Origin: Pseudomonas alcaligenes
GTDB taxonomy: Bacteria > Pseudomonadota > Gammaproteobacteria > Pseudomonadales > Pseudomonadaceae
Assembly (NCBI RefSeq): GCF_014490745.1
Contig: NZ_LZEU01000001.1
Coordinates: 4,429,501 to 4,493,500 of the forward strand
Direction of reading: 5' to 3'
DNA length: 64,000 nt
The notes under the pieces were generated by a model. It did not search any database, was not told where the DNA came from, and saw only the letters and a program-made list of their open reading frames with translations. This document shows, in pieces, positions 47,908 through 57,803 of the stretch (within the stretch, counting starts at the first letter, position 1; each line of letters begins with the position of its first letter). The position numbers and the translations under genes are program-made.

Positions 47908-49340
47908 TGAAGCTGTTCATCGCTGACCCGGCCTTATCCAGCTTTCAAGGCCACCATTTTTCGCTGACCCGTACCTTCAGCGAAGCCGCCAGCAAGCACG
48001 ACTTGCGCATTATTTGGCTGGTAAGCAAGCGCCTTCCGCATGGCGACTACAACCTCTCGGGGAATGTGACCATTGAGCGCGCATTTTCCGAAGGGACCTA
48101 TGACGCTTATGCGCAAGCCAAAAAAAGTGCGAGCCTGATTCAGCCGCCCCCCAAAAGCCGGCTCTATCGGAAAGCCCAAGTACTGTACATGCGCATGCCG
48201 GCACCTTTGCGAATCATGGCGAAGACTGTTCTGCGGAGAATAAAGCCATTTGACCGGCTCATTTCCGCCACTGCGCAATCGCATGCACCACAGGCACCGA
48301 CAAAGCGCCAGCATGAAGAGCTCATGCATACGCTCAAAAAGTATCCGTACTCCCCCGAGGACAGTATTTTCTTTCACACCAGCGATGCTCAAACCTACTT
48401 CACTATCGTCGAGCTCTTCGTCAAGTCGTTGCCCCCAGAGCAATGGCACACACTGCCCAGCCTTCATCTTTCGACTCCTTACGATGAAGGCATAATGCCG
48501 CACAATAAAACGACCATCACCGCGGCCACCTCTATCCGCTACCTCCGGTCTCTCAACCTCATTGACCGCCAGGTTTTCCTGCATGCCGAGAACGACTTGC
48601 TGGCCGAGCACCTGTCACAACAGTGGTCCGCACCGGTCAAACCTCTTTTCATTCCTCAAAGCCCCCTGCCGGGCGAAGCTCAGGCCCGGCCAACACGGGC
48701 AATTACCTTTTCCTATCTAGGTGCGGCCCGCGAAGAGAAAGGCTTTATTTATCTTGCCGGCGCCATCGAGGAATTCCTCGCCGCCTGCAAGCGCGACGAT
48801 ATTCGATTCGAACTGCAGGCCTCTCCGCAGATTGTGGGCTATGCCCCGGCCATCAAGGCTGCAGTTGACAGGCTCATGTCAATTAGTGACTCGCGCCTGC
48901 ATATCATTACCCGGCCACAAAGCCCCGCAGACTACGACGCCGCCTTGAGCCGATCCGACGTCCTGCTGCTTTGCTACGACCCCAGTCGTTATGCCGTACG
49001 CAGCTCCGGCATCATTTTCGAGGCACTGGCAAACGGAAAGATCGCCATTACCACGGAGGCGACCTTTCCCAGCCACATCGCTCAGGAAGCCGGCCTGTCC
49101 GTCAGCTACTTATCCAACAGCGACTTTATCAACTGCATCATGAAGATCGCGGACAACTACGACCATTATCAGAAAAATGCCCAGGCACGGAGCCGCAGAT
49201 TCTTGGAGGAGGTTTCACCAGATAAATTTTTCATGGACATTCGGAGCGGTAGAGCTTCTGCGCACAGCTTCGAAGAGCAACAATCAACCGCAATACCAGC
49301 GGAGCTCCCGCTTGGAACTCCCTATAGAAAACTGATCTAA
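47907..49340 (+). CDS. Glycosyltransferase, GT-B type
   Basis: 477 aa. The C-terminal half has the GT1/GT4-like donor site: TFSYLGAAREEKGFIYLAGA and DVLLLCYDPSRYAVRSSGIIFEALANGKIAI. The N-terminal half is more divergent. One base shared with the previous stop. Product not predictable. Confidence 0.8.
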   Translation: MKLFIADPALSSFQGHHFSLTRTFSEAASKHDLRIIWLVSKRLPHGDYNLSGNVTIERAFSEGTYDAYAQAKKSASLIQPPPKSRLYRKAQVLYMRMPAPLRIMAKTVLRRIKPFDRLISATAQSHAPQAPTKRQHEELMHTLKKYPYSPEDSIFFHTSDAQTYFTIVELFVKSLPPEQWHTLPSLHLSTPYDEGIMPHNKTTITAATSIRYLRSLNLIDRQVFLHAENDLLAEHLSQQWSAPVKPLFIPQSPLPGEAQARPTRAITFSYLGAAREEKGFIYLAGAIEEFLAACKRDDIRFELQASPQIVGYAPAIKAAVDRLMSISDSRLHIITRPQSPADYDAALSRSDVLLLCYDPSRYAVRSSGIIFEALANGKIAITTEATFPSHIAQEAGLSVSYLSNSDFINCIMKIADNYDHYQKNAQARSRRFLEEVSPDKFFMDIRSGRASAHSFEEQQSTAIPAELPLGTPYRKLI

Positions 49341-49356
49341 ACATTTGGAGATGCAT

Positions 49357-50553
49357 ATGACAAAAGTACTGATTCTCGGTGGCGACGGATTTTGCGGCTG
49401 GCCAACCGCCCTGCATCTCTCGGCACAGGGGCATGAGATTGCAATAGTCGACAATCTTTCCCGTCGTAACATCGATAACGAACTGGAGGTCGACTCGCTG
49501 ACCCCGATTCGCCCAATCGGCAAGCGTCTCTCCAAGTGGAAAGAGCTGAGCGGAAAGAATATCGAGTTCTACAACATCGATATTGCCGATAACTATGACC
49601 GCCTGCTGAATCTGATCAAAGAGTGGAAGCCAGAAGCTATCGTGCACTTTGCCGAGCAGCGTTCCGCACCTTATTCGATGAAATCCTCGCAGCATAAGCG
49701 CTATACCGTTTCGAATAACATCAATGCCACCCACAACCTCCTGGCGGCGGTTGTTGAGTCCGGTCTGGACATCCACCTGATCCACCTGGGCACCATGGGC
49801 GTTTACGGCTACGGCACCGCCGGCATGAAAATCCCAGAAGGCTACCTGGAAGTGAATGTCACCACGGACAGTGGCGAACAGATCAAACAGCAGATTCTGT
49901 ACCCAGTTAATCCTGGCAGCATCTACCACATGACCAAGACGCAGGATCAGCTGCTCTTCTCCTACTACAACAAGAACGACAAGACCCGTGTCACCGACTT
50001 GCACCAGGGAATTGTCTGGGGTACCCAGACCGAACAGACCAAGCTATCGGAAGACCTGATCAACCGCTTCGACTACGACGGTGACTATGGCACCGTACTC
50101 AACCGTTTCCTGGCACAGGCAGCCGTCGGCTATCCCCTGACCGTGCACGGTACTGGCGGGCAGACCCGTGCCTTCATCCATATTCAAGATACGGTGAAGT
50201 GCATCGAGCTTGCGCTCAACAACCCGCCGAAGCACGGGGAAAAGGTCAAGATCATCAATCAGATGACCGAAACCCATCGTGTGCGCGACCTTGCCCAGAT
50301 GGTTGCACGCATCGCCGGCGCCACAGTTGAGCTGGTGCCCAACCCGCGCAACGAGGCCGATGAAAACGATCTGATCGTCGAGAACGAGACCTTCCTCAAC
50401 CTCGGTCTGAACCCGATTAAGCTGGAAGATGGACTGCTGGACGAAGTCACCTGCATTGCCAAGAAATATGCTGATCGTTGTGATCGCAGCAAAATCCCGT
50501 GCTACTCGACATGGACTGCAGCGAACAAGGCAGGCAAGCCGGCTACTCACTAA
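49357..50553 (+). CDS. sqdB: UDP-sulfoquinovose synthase-like NAD-dependent epimerase
   Basis: 398 aa from MTKVLILGGDGFCGW; GGAG 6 nt upstream picks this ATG over one two codons earlier. The whole chain follows the SQD1/SqdB pattern: GGDGFCGWPTALHLS, SLTPIRPI, FAEQRSAPYSM and the catalytic triad T146 (LGTMGVYG), Y190 and K194 (IYHMTKTQ). This family makes UDP-sulfoquinovose from UDP-glucose and sulfite. Its place in an O-polysaccharide cluster suggests the sugar goes into the polymer; SQDG lipid synthesis is the alternative. Confidence 0.88.
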   Translation: MTKVLILGGDGFCGWPTALHLSAQGHEIAIVDNLSRRNIDNELEVDSLTPIRPIGKRLSKWKELSGKNIEFYNIDIADNYDRLLNLIKEWKPEAIVHFAEQRSAPYSMKSSQHKRYTVSNNINATHNLLAAVVESGLDIHLIHLGTMGVYGYGTAGMKIPEGYLEVNVTTDSGEQIKQQILYPVNPGSIYHMTKTQDQLLFSYYNKNDKTRVTDLHQGIVWGTQTEQTKLSEDLINRFDYDGDYGTVLNRFLAQAAVGYPLTVHGTGGQTRAFIHIQDTVKCIELALNNPPKHGEKVKIINQMTETHRVRDLAQMVARIAGATVELVPNPRNEADENDLIVENETFLNLGLNPIKLEDGLLDEVTCIAKKYADRCDRSKIPCYSTWTAANKAGKPATH

Positions 50554-50598
50554 CGCTCGAGCAGATGCAGGCTTGGCAACGGGCCTGCATTGGACTAG

Positions 50599-51414
50599 AT
50601 GATCAGTATTGTTATCCCCACATTCAATGCCGCGCCCTATATCGGGGACACCCTTCGTAGCCTGCTATCACAACAGCTGCATGCCCCACTCGAACTCATT
50701 ATCGTGGATGGCCAGTCCACGGATGACACCTTGCAGATCTGCCAGTGTTTTAGAGAGGAAGTAGCAAGCACATCTTGCATGAGTCCCAAGCGAGATATTT
50801 CCATATCGATTTACAGTGAACCAGATACTGGCATGTATGACGCATTGGCCAAAGGATTGCGGCTAGTGCAAGGCGATATCGTGGGCTACCTCAATGCCTC
50901 TGACATCCTGCTACCCGGCGCCCTGATCGCTGTTGAGCAAGCATTCTCGAAGCATCCACATATCCGCTGGGTGACCGGCTGGAACAGCTTCATGGACGTT
51001 GACGGAGTTATTACCTCCTCCAAACTGCCATTCGGCTACCCTCGGCAACTCATCCAGAGCTATTTCTATGGTCAATATAACAATCACATCCAGCAGGAAA
51101 GCACCTTTTGGTCACGTTCTCTGCTGGCAGACATAGATTTCTCGCGCCTGAAAAGCTACAGGTATGCGGGTGACTTTTATCTATGGCACTGTTTTTCCGA
51201 GAATCATACTTTGTGGACCCTGAACGCCCTTGTCGGTTGTTTCAGAAAGCATCCTGGGCAACTGTCTAGCGCTCTTGAGGGCTACCATGCAGAAGCGCTT
51301 CGAATTACTGGAGGGGAAACCAGCGGCATCTTGATTGCAGGCATTTACCGAATGCTTAATCATTTCCCCAACTTCATCAAGACGCGCATCCACCCCACAT
51401 TAATTCGCCGATAA
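50599..51414 (+). CDS. GT2-family glycosyltransferase
   Basis: 271 aa, GT-A fold: MISIVIPTFNAAPYIGDTL, IIVDGQSTDDTLQI, EPDTGMYDALAKGLRLVQGDIVGYLNASD. The D/G-MYDA and N-ASD pattern is of the WcaA/WbbD-like subgroup. No strong ribosome site before the ATG. Donor unknown. Confidence 0.87.
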   Translation: MISIVIPTFNAAPYIGDTLRSLLSQQLHAPLELIIVDGQSTDDTLQICQCFREEVASTSCMSPKRDISISIYSEPDTGMYDALAKGLRLVQGDIVGYLNASDILLPGALIAVEQAFSKHPHIRWVTGWNSFMDVDGVITSSKLPFGYPRQLIQSYFYGQYNNHIQQESTFWSRSLLADIDFSRLKSYRYAGDFYLWHCFSENHTLWTLNALVGCFRKHPGQLSSALEGYHAEALRITGGETSGILIAGIYRMLNHFPNFIKTRIHPTLIRR

Positions 51415-51420
51415 TAACTG

Positions 51421-53337
51421 ATGCATATCCAAGCCAGAAAATTCATCCCCCCTATCGAGAGCCTTCGTGCACTGGCAGTTTCCCTTGTCGTACTTTTTCA
51501 CCTTGAGATCGACTTGTTCAAAGGTGGCTTCATCGGTGTCGACATATTCTTTGTCATATCTGGATTTCTAATTACACGTAATCTGGCCGAGGAGATCAAT
51601 GCGGGGAAATTCAGTTTCTATCGATTCTATACTCGACGAGCAGCACGACTACTCCCGGCACTCTTCACCGCCACACTCATTACGCTGGCCGGCGCATACC
51701 TAATCCTCGCCCCAGCAGACTTGGAAAACCTCGGCCACAGCGCCATTTATGCTGTCTTGTCTCTGTCGAATATTTTCTTTCTTCTCGACTCGGGCTACTT
51801 CGATATCAACTCCCAACTCAAGCCCCTGCTACATACTTGGTCGTTGTCCGTTGAAGAGCAGTTCTACCTGCTATGGCCACTCTTCGTCTTCCTCACCGTA
51901 CGACGCCTGGGCCATAATGGACTTAAAAACACGGTACTGATTGTCGGCGGACTGTCTCTGTTGGCCGCACTCTATTACGCCAATCGCCAACCGGAAGCCG
52001 TTTTCTTTTTGACCCCCTTTCGAGCCTATCAGTTTGCGCTAGGTGCCATTGTCGCCCTACTTCCCGTTCCACGCCCCGGCAATACTCAGAGACTCGTCAG
52101 TCTCGCCAGCATTTTCTTCATTCTTCTGCTCGCCTATTTCATCACTCACTCCAGTCGGTATCTCATTAGCGCAGTAGCACCCGCAGTCTGCACTTCGACA
52201 TTCATCTGGGCCTGCCAAAGCAGCACTAACAGCCAATCCTTTTTTACACGGCTCACCCAATGGATAGGCCGCAGGTCGTACTCCATATACCTAGTGCATT
52301 GGCCACTTATTGTGCTCTGGAAAATTGCCACGGACTACAGTCTATCAATAGCCGACACCGGAGTGCTCCTAACGCTCACCATAGTGGGCGGCGCTCTATT
52401 GCACGAGAGCGTGGAAAAGAAATTTCGCTTCCATTCCGGGCGCTCCAGCCATTTCAAAGCTAATACATTAGCAATGACTTTCGCCTCTATGCTGGCAATT
52501 TGTTTTATTGGCGCGCATTACTGGGGCATGGATGGCCTAAAGTCACGCGTCCCACAGGAAATGCAAATTTTTTCGAAAGGGCTAGATAAGGAATGGGAGT
52601 CTCGACAGACCGCATTAAGAACAGGCCGATGCAACCTCCCGCCCAACACATTCACCTATAAAACTTACGACGCCGATTATTGCTCAAACCCGCCAAAGGG
52701 TAAGAGGTCGTATTTAATTATTGGCGACAGCTTTGCCTCTGATGCATACCTTGTTTTCAGCAAAGCTTACCCAGATATATATTTTGGCCAACTCACCTTG
52801 CCAGGGTGTTTGCTTCAGCTCCCCAAACGTTTCGAGAATCAGAAGCAAGCCGAGTGTATTCATCTATACCAACTCGCTCTCGACAACCTCGTCAACAACC
52901 CAAACTATACGGGCATCATTCTCTCATCAAACTGGGCGCACGGCCATTATTACAAGATTGAGGACTTCTATAGTTTCTTCAAAACAAAAAAACTCGACAT
53001 CTATCTAATTGGGCAAAGAATCAGATTTCATAATTCACTCCCATCCATACTCAGCTCCTCTACCTCTATGAAGCTAGGAATTGAGCGTGCGAATCACTTG
53101 ATACGCGAACATGAGTTTATGGTTAATGAAAACATCCGAAAGAAAATTGACGGAAAGCTAAACTTCGTTGACTTCATCAAGCTACAGTGCCCAGACCAAT
53201 GCAGCATCGTCGATAGCAACAACCAGATGCTCTACCTCGATGACAGCCATCTTTCTATGGCTGGGGCCCAGCTAATCGCAAGCAGAATAAAAGAACAATT
53301 TCCCAATATTGAAGACCTGAAGACACTCACTCGATGA
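51421..53337 (+). CDS. OafA-type O-acyltransferase with SGNH domain
   Basis: 638 aa. About ten membrane helices over residues 1-380 with family motifs SLRALAVSLVVLFH, GVDIFFVISGFLI and SVEEQFYLLWPLF. The C-terminal periplasmic SGNH domain has GDS (near residue 436) and DDSHLS (H near 610). Such fused proteins move acyl (often acetyl) groups onto periplasmic sugars. AT-richer 3' half. 4-nt overlap with the next gene. Confidence 0.92.
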   Translation: MHIQARKFIPPIESLRALAVSLVVLFHLEIDLFKGGFIGVDIFFVISGFLITRNLAEEINAGKFSFYRFYTRRAARLLPALFTATLITLAGAYLILAPADLENLGHSAIYAVLSLSNIFFLLDSGYFDINSQLKPLLHTWSLSVEEQFYLLWPLFVFLTVRRLGHNGLKNTVLIVGGLSLLAALYYANRQPEAVFFLTPFRAYQFALGAIVALLPVPRPGNTQRLVSLASIFFILLLAYFITHSSRYLISAVAPAVCTSTFIWACQSSTNSQSFFTRLTQWIGRRSYSIYLVHWPLIVLWKIATDYSLSIADTGVLLTLTIVGGALLHESVEKKFRFHSGRSSHFKANTLAMTFASMLAICFIGAHYWGMDGLKSRVPQEMQIFSKGLDKEWESRQTALRTGRCNLPPNTFTYKTYDADYCSNPPKGKRSYLIIGDSFASDAYLVFSKAYPDIYFGQLTLPGCLLQLPKRFENQKQAECIHLYQLALDNLVNNPNYTGIILSSNWAHGHYYKIEDFYSFFKTKKLDIYLIGQRIRFHNSLPSILSSSTSMKLGIERANHLIREHEFMVNENIRKKIDGKLNFVDFIKLQCPDQCSIVDSNNQMLYLDDSHLSMAGAQLIASRIKEQFPNIEDLKTLTR

Positions 53338-54119
53338 GCATTACACTTAGCGTCATTATGGTCGTCAGGAATGACAAGCTGCGTTTCCGCCGAGCACTCG
53401 CCAGTGTAATGGCACAAAAAACCGAGGAGTTGGAAATCATCGTTATCGACGGTGGCTCTACCGACGGAACTCTGGATGAGATCACGGCGCATCAAGATCA
53501 GCTTCATTACTGGGAGTCGGGTCTCGACAAGGGCATTGCGGATGCCTTCAATCGAGGCATAGCGCGGGCTCGCGGTGAATTTGTCTCCACCCTCAACAGC
53601 GACGATATCTGGGAGCCTGACACCCTGCGCCAGGTATTGGAGAGCCGCAAACGTCATCCACAAGCCTCAGTTCTCTGTGGCGCTATACGCTATCTGGATC
53701 CCGACAGTGGCTACAGCTACACGCGCTACCCCTCCCCCGCGGCACTAAAGTACAGGATGTGGGTATTCCACCCTTCGCTGTTCGCCTCCCGTGCCGCCTA
53801 TGCGCGGGTGGGTGGCTATAAGCCACAATACACGCACGCCATGGACTCGGAGTGGTGCCATCGGGCACTGGCTCTTGGTGAGCAGTTTGCAGTCGTGCCT
53901 GCCGTACTGGCAAATATGTCGCTCGGCGGCCTGAGTGATCGCGACTTCACGATAAGCTTGCAGCAGTATCGTGACTCAGTCATCCGCAACGGGCTGTGCG
54001 GTCGCCTGGAGGCATGGATCTACTATGCATTCTTTCTCACCCTGAAGAAGGCGATGCAGTTCTCCCTGTTTACCCCCATCAAGAAACTACGCGACCTTTT
54101 GATTCACAGGAATGACTAA
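53334..54119 (+). CDS. GT2-family glycosyltransferase
   Basis: 261 aa: SVIMVVRNDKLRFRRALASV, IVIDGGSTDGTLDEI, WESGLDKGIADAFNRGIARARGEFVSTLNSDD. Similar in type to the 50599 transferase and to WcaA-like enzymes. Its 3' end overlaps the convergent GT4 gene by 4 nt. Confidence 0.87.
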   Translation: MSITLSVIMVVRNDKLRFRRALASVMAQKTEELEIIVIDGGSTDGTLDEITAHQDQLHYWESGLDKGIADAFNRGIARARGEFVSTLNSDDIWEPDTLRQVLESRKRHPQASVLCGAIRYLDPDSGYSYTRYPSPAALKYRMWVFHPSLFASRAAYARVGGYKPQYTHAMDSEWCHRALALGEQFAVVPAVLANMSLGGLSDRDFTISLQQYRDSVIRNGLCGRLEAWIYYAFFLTLKKAMQFSLFTPIKKLRDLLIHRND

Positions 54120-55201
54120 GTAGAAACCAGTACCTCAAGGGTACTCCGCGCTGTTCGCTTCCAATCAAATCGTGCGAGCTGCTCGGGAATACGAGCAACG
54201 CATTCTGCATAGGCATCCTGATCGATCAACAGCCGCTCGATACCGGCGCAAATGCTCGCGACCTGCAACGGATCGACCAGACACCCACCACCACCGGCGA
54301 CTTCAGGCATCGCGCTGCAATTGCCAGTGACAACCGGTACGCCGAACTGAAAAGCCTCTAGTATCGGCAAGCCGAAGCCTTCATAGAGCGAAGGCATCAG
54401 TAGCAGTCTGGCTTGCGAGTACAGGTATCCAAGCTCGTCCGCGCTGACGGCCCCGAGGACAACTACATCCGGCCGAATACCTAGTTCCTCAACCCACTGT
54501 TCGAGATCAACCAGCCAGCCATGCCCACCCGCCAGCACCAACGGATAAGATGACCTCAATGTGGTCGGAAGTTGCGCATAAGCCCCGAGCATGCGCCGAA
54601 TGTTCTTGCGCGGCTCGGGCGTACCGACGAACAAGAGGTACTGCTGCGGCAGAGGACGTGTAAAGGCTCCTGGCTGCAGGCGAGTCACGCCACTGGGTAT
54701 GACCCGGATTTTGTCCCGGGCTCCGGGAAAATAGTGTTCGAGATCGCTGCGACTCGACTCGGAGATGGTAATAATACGCGCAGCCTGACGCAGCGAATGC
54801 GGCATCTGCAGACGCTCGGACCAGTACTGTAGGCGCTTCATCGTCTCGGGGAAGCGTTTCCAGGTCAGGTCGTGGATCGTCACGACGGTCCGTACGGATG
54901 AGGGCATAAACAGCGGCAGGTGATGTCGTGGCGACCAAAACACATCGATTGCGTCGCGCCGGAGCTGACGCGGTACGCCAACTTGGTACCAGAAGTGCTC
55001 GGCCAGTGTGCCGATCTGTCCGGAGAGGCGCACGGTGACGTTCGACTTGTTTATGAATGGCGCGTCGAAGGCCTGGTCACAGTAGAGAAACCACTGCACG
55101 TCTTGCGCGTCGGTGAGAATGCTCAACAACTCCCAAGTATAACGACCTATACCTGACAGAGGCCTGCTTAGCGGCCTGCAATCGACACCTACTCTCAACA
55201 T
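54116..55201 (-). CDS. GT4-family glycosyltransferase (WbpY-like)
   Basis: 361 aa, opposite to the rest of the cluster. GT-B: GVDCRPLSRPLSGIGRYTWELL, ITISESSRSDL, LLFVGTPEPRKNIRRML and PSLYEGFGLPILEAFQFGVPVV. This is the mannosyl/rhamnosyltransferase type that includes P. aeruginosa WbpY. Faces the GT2 gene tail to tail and is divergent from rfbB over 126 bp. Confidence 0.87.
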   Translation of the reverse strand: MLRVGVDCRPLSRPLSGIGRYTWELLSILTDAQDVQWFLYCDQAFDAPFINKSNVTVRLSGQIGTLAEHFWYQVGVPRQLRRDAIDVFWSPRHHLPLFMPSSVRTVVTIHDLTWKRFPETMKRLQYWSERLQMPHSLRQAARIITISESSRSDLEHYFPGARDKIRVIPSGVTRLQPGAFTRPLPQQYLLFVGTPEPRKNIRRMLGAYAQLPTTLRSSYPLVLAGGHGWLVDLEQWVEELGIRPDVVVLGAVSADELGYLYSQARLLLMPSLYEGFGLPILEAFQFGVPVVTGNCSAMPEVAGGGGCLVDPLQVASICAGIERLLIDQDAYAECVARIPEQLARFDWKRTARSTLEVLVST

Positions 55202-55327
55202 CTGCGTCTCTTCTGTACGGGGAAGGGCAAGAACAGCCCGCTAAACGGCTGGCGAGTCCCTTGCAAAGCATAATTACACCCGACAAGCTAGCCGCCTTCA
55301 ATTTCAATCCGACACTTTGGGCATTGC

Positions 55328-56392
55328 ATGCGCATTCTGGTTACCGGCGGAGCCGGTTTCATCGGGTCTGCTTTGGTTCGCCACCTGCTGAACCATACTG
55401 ATCACGAAGTACTCAACCTCGACAAGCTCACCTACGCCGGCAACCTCGAGTCGCTGGCCAGCGTCGAACACCACCCGCGCTACCAGTTCGTCCAGGCCGA
55501 TATCGGCGACCGTGCCACCGTCGGCCGGGTGCTGGGCGAGTTCCAGCCGGACGCGATCATGCACCTGGCGGCCGAATCCCATGTCGACCGCTCCATCGAC
55601 GGCCCGGGTGAGTTCATCCAGACCAACATAGTCGGCACCTACAACCTGCTCGAAGCCACCCGCGCCTACTGGTCGGCCCTGCCGGAGGCGCGCAGGCAGG
55701 CCTTCCGCTTCCACCACATATCCACCGACGAGGTGTACGGCGACCTGCATGGCGTGGACGACCTGTTCACCGAAACCACGCCCTATGCCCCCAGCTCGCC
55801 CTACTCGGCCAGCAAGGCGGCCTCCGACCACCTGGTACGCGCCTGGCAGCGCACCTACGGCCTGCCGGTGCTGCTGACCAACTGCTCGAATAACTACGGG
55901 CCGTTCCACTTCCCGGAAAAGCTCATCCCGCTGGTGATTCTCAATGCCCTCGACGGCAAGCCGCTGCCGGTCTATGGCGACGGCTCGCAGGTACGCGACT
56001 GGCTGTTCGTCGAGGATCATGCTCGCGCCCTGTTCAAGGTGGTGAGCGAAGGCCAGGTCGGCGAGACCTACAACATCGGCGGCCACAACGAGCAGAAGAA
56101 CATCGAGGTGGTGCGTAGCATCTGTGCCCTGCTGGAAGAGTTGGCGCCCAACAAGCCAGCCGGCCTGGCGCGCTATGAAGACCTGATCACCTTCGTCAAG
56201 GATCGACCCGGCCACGACCAGCGCTACGCCATCGATGCCGGCAAGATCCAGCGCGAACTGGGCTGGGTGCCGGAGGAAACCTTCGCCAGCGGCCTGCGCA
56301 AGACCGTGCAGTGGTACCTGGACAATCTGGAATGGTGCCGCCACGTGCAGGACGGCAGCTATCAACGCGAACGCCTGGGAGCCAGCGCATGA
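55328..56392 (+). CDS. rfbB: dTDP-glucose 4,6-dehydratase
   Basis: 354 aa. [35 protein letters not shown], catalytic T/D-E ([11 protein letters not shown]) and YxxxK ([12 protein letters not shown]). Second step of dTDP-L-rhamnose synthesis. It overlaps rfbA by ATGA. A divergent promoter region (55202-55327) separates it from the WbpY-like gene. Confidence 0.97.
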   Translation: MRILVTGGAGFIGSALVRHLLNHTDHEVLNLDKLTYAGNLESLASVEHHPRYQFVQADIGDRATVGRVLGEFQPDAIMHLAAESHVDRSIDGPGEFIQTNIVGTYNLLEATRAYWSALPEARRQAFRFHHISTDEVYGDLHGVDDLFTETTPYAPSSPYSASKAASDHLVRAWQRTYGLPVLLTNCSNNYGPFHFPEKLIPLVILNALDGKPLPVYGDGSQVRDWLFVEDHARALFKVVSEGQVGETYNIGGHNEQKNIEVVRSICALLEELAPNKPAGLARYEDLITFVKDRPGHDQRYAIDAGKIQRELGWVPEETFASGLRKTVQWYLDNLEWCRHVQDGSYQRERLGASA

Positions 56393-57261
56393 AAGGCATC
56401 ATCCTCGCCGGTGGATCCGGCACCCGCCTGCATCCCATTACTCTGGGCGTATCCAAGCAGCTGCTGCCGATCTACGACAAGCCGATGATCTACTACCCGA
56501 TCTCGGTACTGATGCTGGCCGGTATCCGCGACATCCTGATCATCTCCACGCCCCACGACTTGCCGCAGTTCGAGAAGATGCTGGGCGACGGCAGCCAGTT
56601 CGGCGTGCGCTTCCAGTATGCCGAGCAGCCCTCGCCGGATGGCCTGGCCCAGGCATTCCTGATCGGCGAGCAGTTCATCGGCAAGGATCCGGTGTGCCTG
56701 ATCCTTGGCGACAACATCTTCCACGGCCAGCACTTCAGCGAAATGCTCCTGCGCGCCGCCGCCGAGCCAACTGGCGCCTCTGTATTCGGTTACTGGGTCA
56801 GCGACCCCGAGCGCTTCGGCGTGGTCGAGTTCGACGCCCAGGGCAAAGCCATCTCCATCGAGGAGAAGCCCAAGCAGCCGAAGTCCAGCTATGCAGTGAC
56901 CGGCCTGTACTTCTATGACAACGACGTGATCGAGATCGCCAAGGCGGTCAAGCCGTCGCCACGCGGCGAGCTGGAGATCACCGACGTCAACAACGCCTAC
57001 CTGCAACGCGGCGACCTGCGCGTGGAACGCTTCGGCCGTGGCTTCGCCTGGCTCGATACCGGCACCCACGACAGCCTGCTGGAAGCCTCGCAGTATGTGC
57101 AGACCATCGAGCACCGCCAGGGTCTGAAGGTCGCCTGCCTGGAAGAAATCGCCTTCCAGCATGGCTGGATCGACCGCGACCAGCTGCTGGTACAGGCCAA
57201 GGCCTTCGGCAAGACCGGCTACGGCCAGTACCTCTACCAGCTGGCCGGGGAACACGCATGA
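56389..57261 (+). CDS. rfbA: Glucose-1-phosphate thymidylyltransferase
   Basis: 290 aa from [18 protein letters not shown]. Uses dTTP and glucose-1-phosphate to start dTDP-rhamnose synthesis. Conserved [21 protein letters not shown] and EEKPKQPKS. Overlaps both neighbours (ATGA). Confidence 0.97.
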   Translation: MKGIILAGGSGTRLHPITLGVSKQLLPIYDKPMIYYPISVLMLAGIRDILIISTPHDLPQFEKMLGDGSQFGVRFQYAEQPSPDGLAQAFLIGEQFIGKDPVCLILGDNIFHGQHFSEMLLRAAAEPTGASVFGYWVSDPERFGVVEFDAQGKAISIEEKPKQPKSSYAVTGLYFYDNDVIEIAKAVKPSPRGELEITDVNNAYLQRGDLRVERFGRGFAWLDTGTHDSLLEASQYVQTIEHRQGLKVACLEEIAFQHGWIDRDQLLVQAKAFGKTGYGQYLYQLAGEHA

Positions 57262-57803
57262 ACGTCATCCGTACCGAGCTACCGGAAGTACTGATCCTCG
57301 AACCCAGAGTCTTTGGCGACGAGCGCGGTTTCTTCTACGAGAGCTTCAATGCTCGTGCCTTCGCCGAGGCCACCGGCCTGCAGCCCGAGTTCGTCCAGGA
57401 CAACCACTCGCGTTCGCAGCGCGGCGTGCTGCGCGGCCTGCATTACCAGATCCAGCAACCCCAGGGGAAACTGGTACGGGTCAGCCACGGTGAGGTGCTG
57501 GACGTGGCCGTGGACATCCGTCGCAGCTCACCGAACTTCGGCAAGTCGGTGACGGTGCGCCTGTCGGCCGAGAACAAGCGCCAGCTGTGGGTACCAGAAG
57601 GTTTCGCCCACGGTTTTGTGGTGCTCAGCGAATACGCCGAGTTCCTCTACAAGACCACCGACTACTACGCCCCTGCCTTCGAGCGCAGCATCCGCTGGGA
57701 CGACCCCACGCTGGCCATCGACTGGCAGTTCGACGGCGTTCCGCAGCTGTCGGCCAAGGATCAGGCCGGCGTGGCCCTGGGCGAGGCCGAGCCGTTCCCA
57801 TGA
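57258..57803 (+). CDS. rfbC: dTDP-4-dehydrorhamnose 3,5-epimerase
   Basis: 181 aa cupin. Catalytic His in [11 protein letters not shown] and Tyr in [27 protein letters not shown] and [13 protein letters not shown] are family signatures. Overlaps rfbA and rfbD by 4 nt each. Confidence 0.97.
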   Translation: MNVIRTELPEVLILEPRVFGDERGFFYESFNARAFAEATGLQPEFVQDNHSRSQRGVLRGLHYQIQQPQGKLVRVSHGEVLDVAVDIRRSSPNFGKSVTVRLSAENKRQLWVPEGFAHGFVVLSEYAEFLYKTTDYYAPAFERSIRWDDPTLAIDWQFDGVPQLSAKDQAGVALGEAEPFP

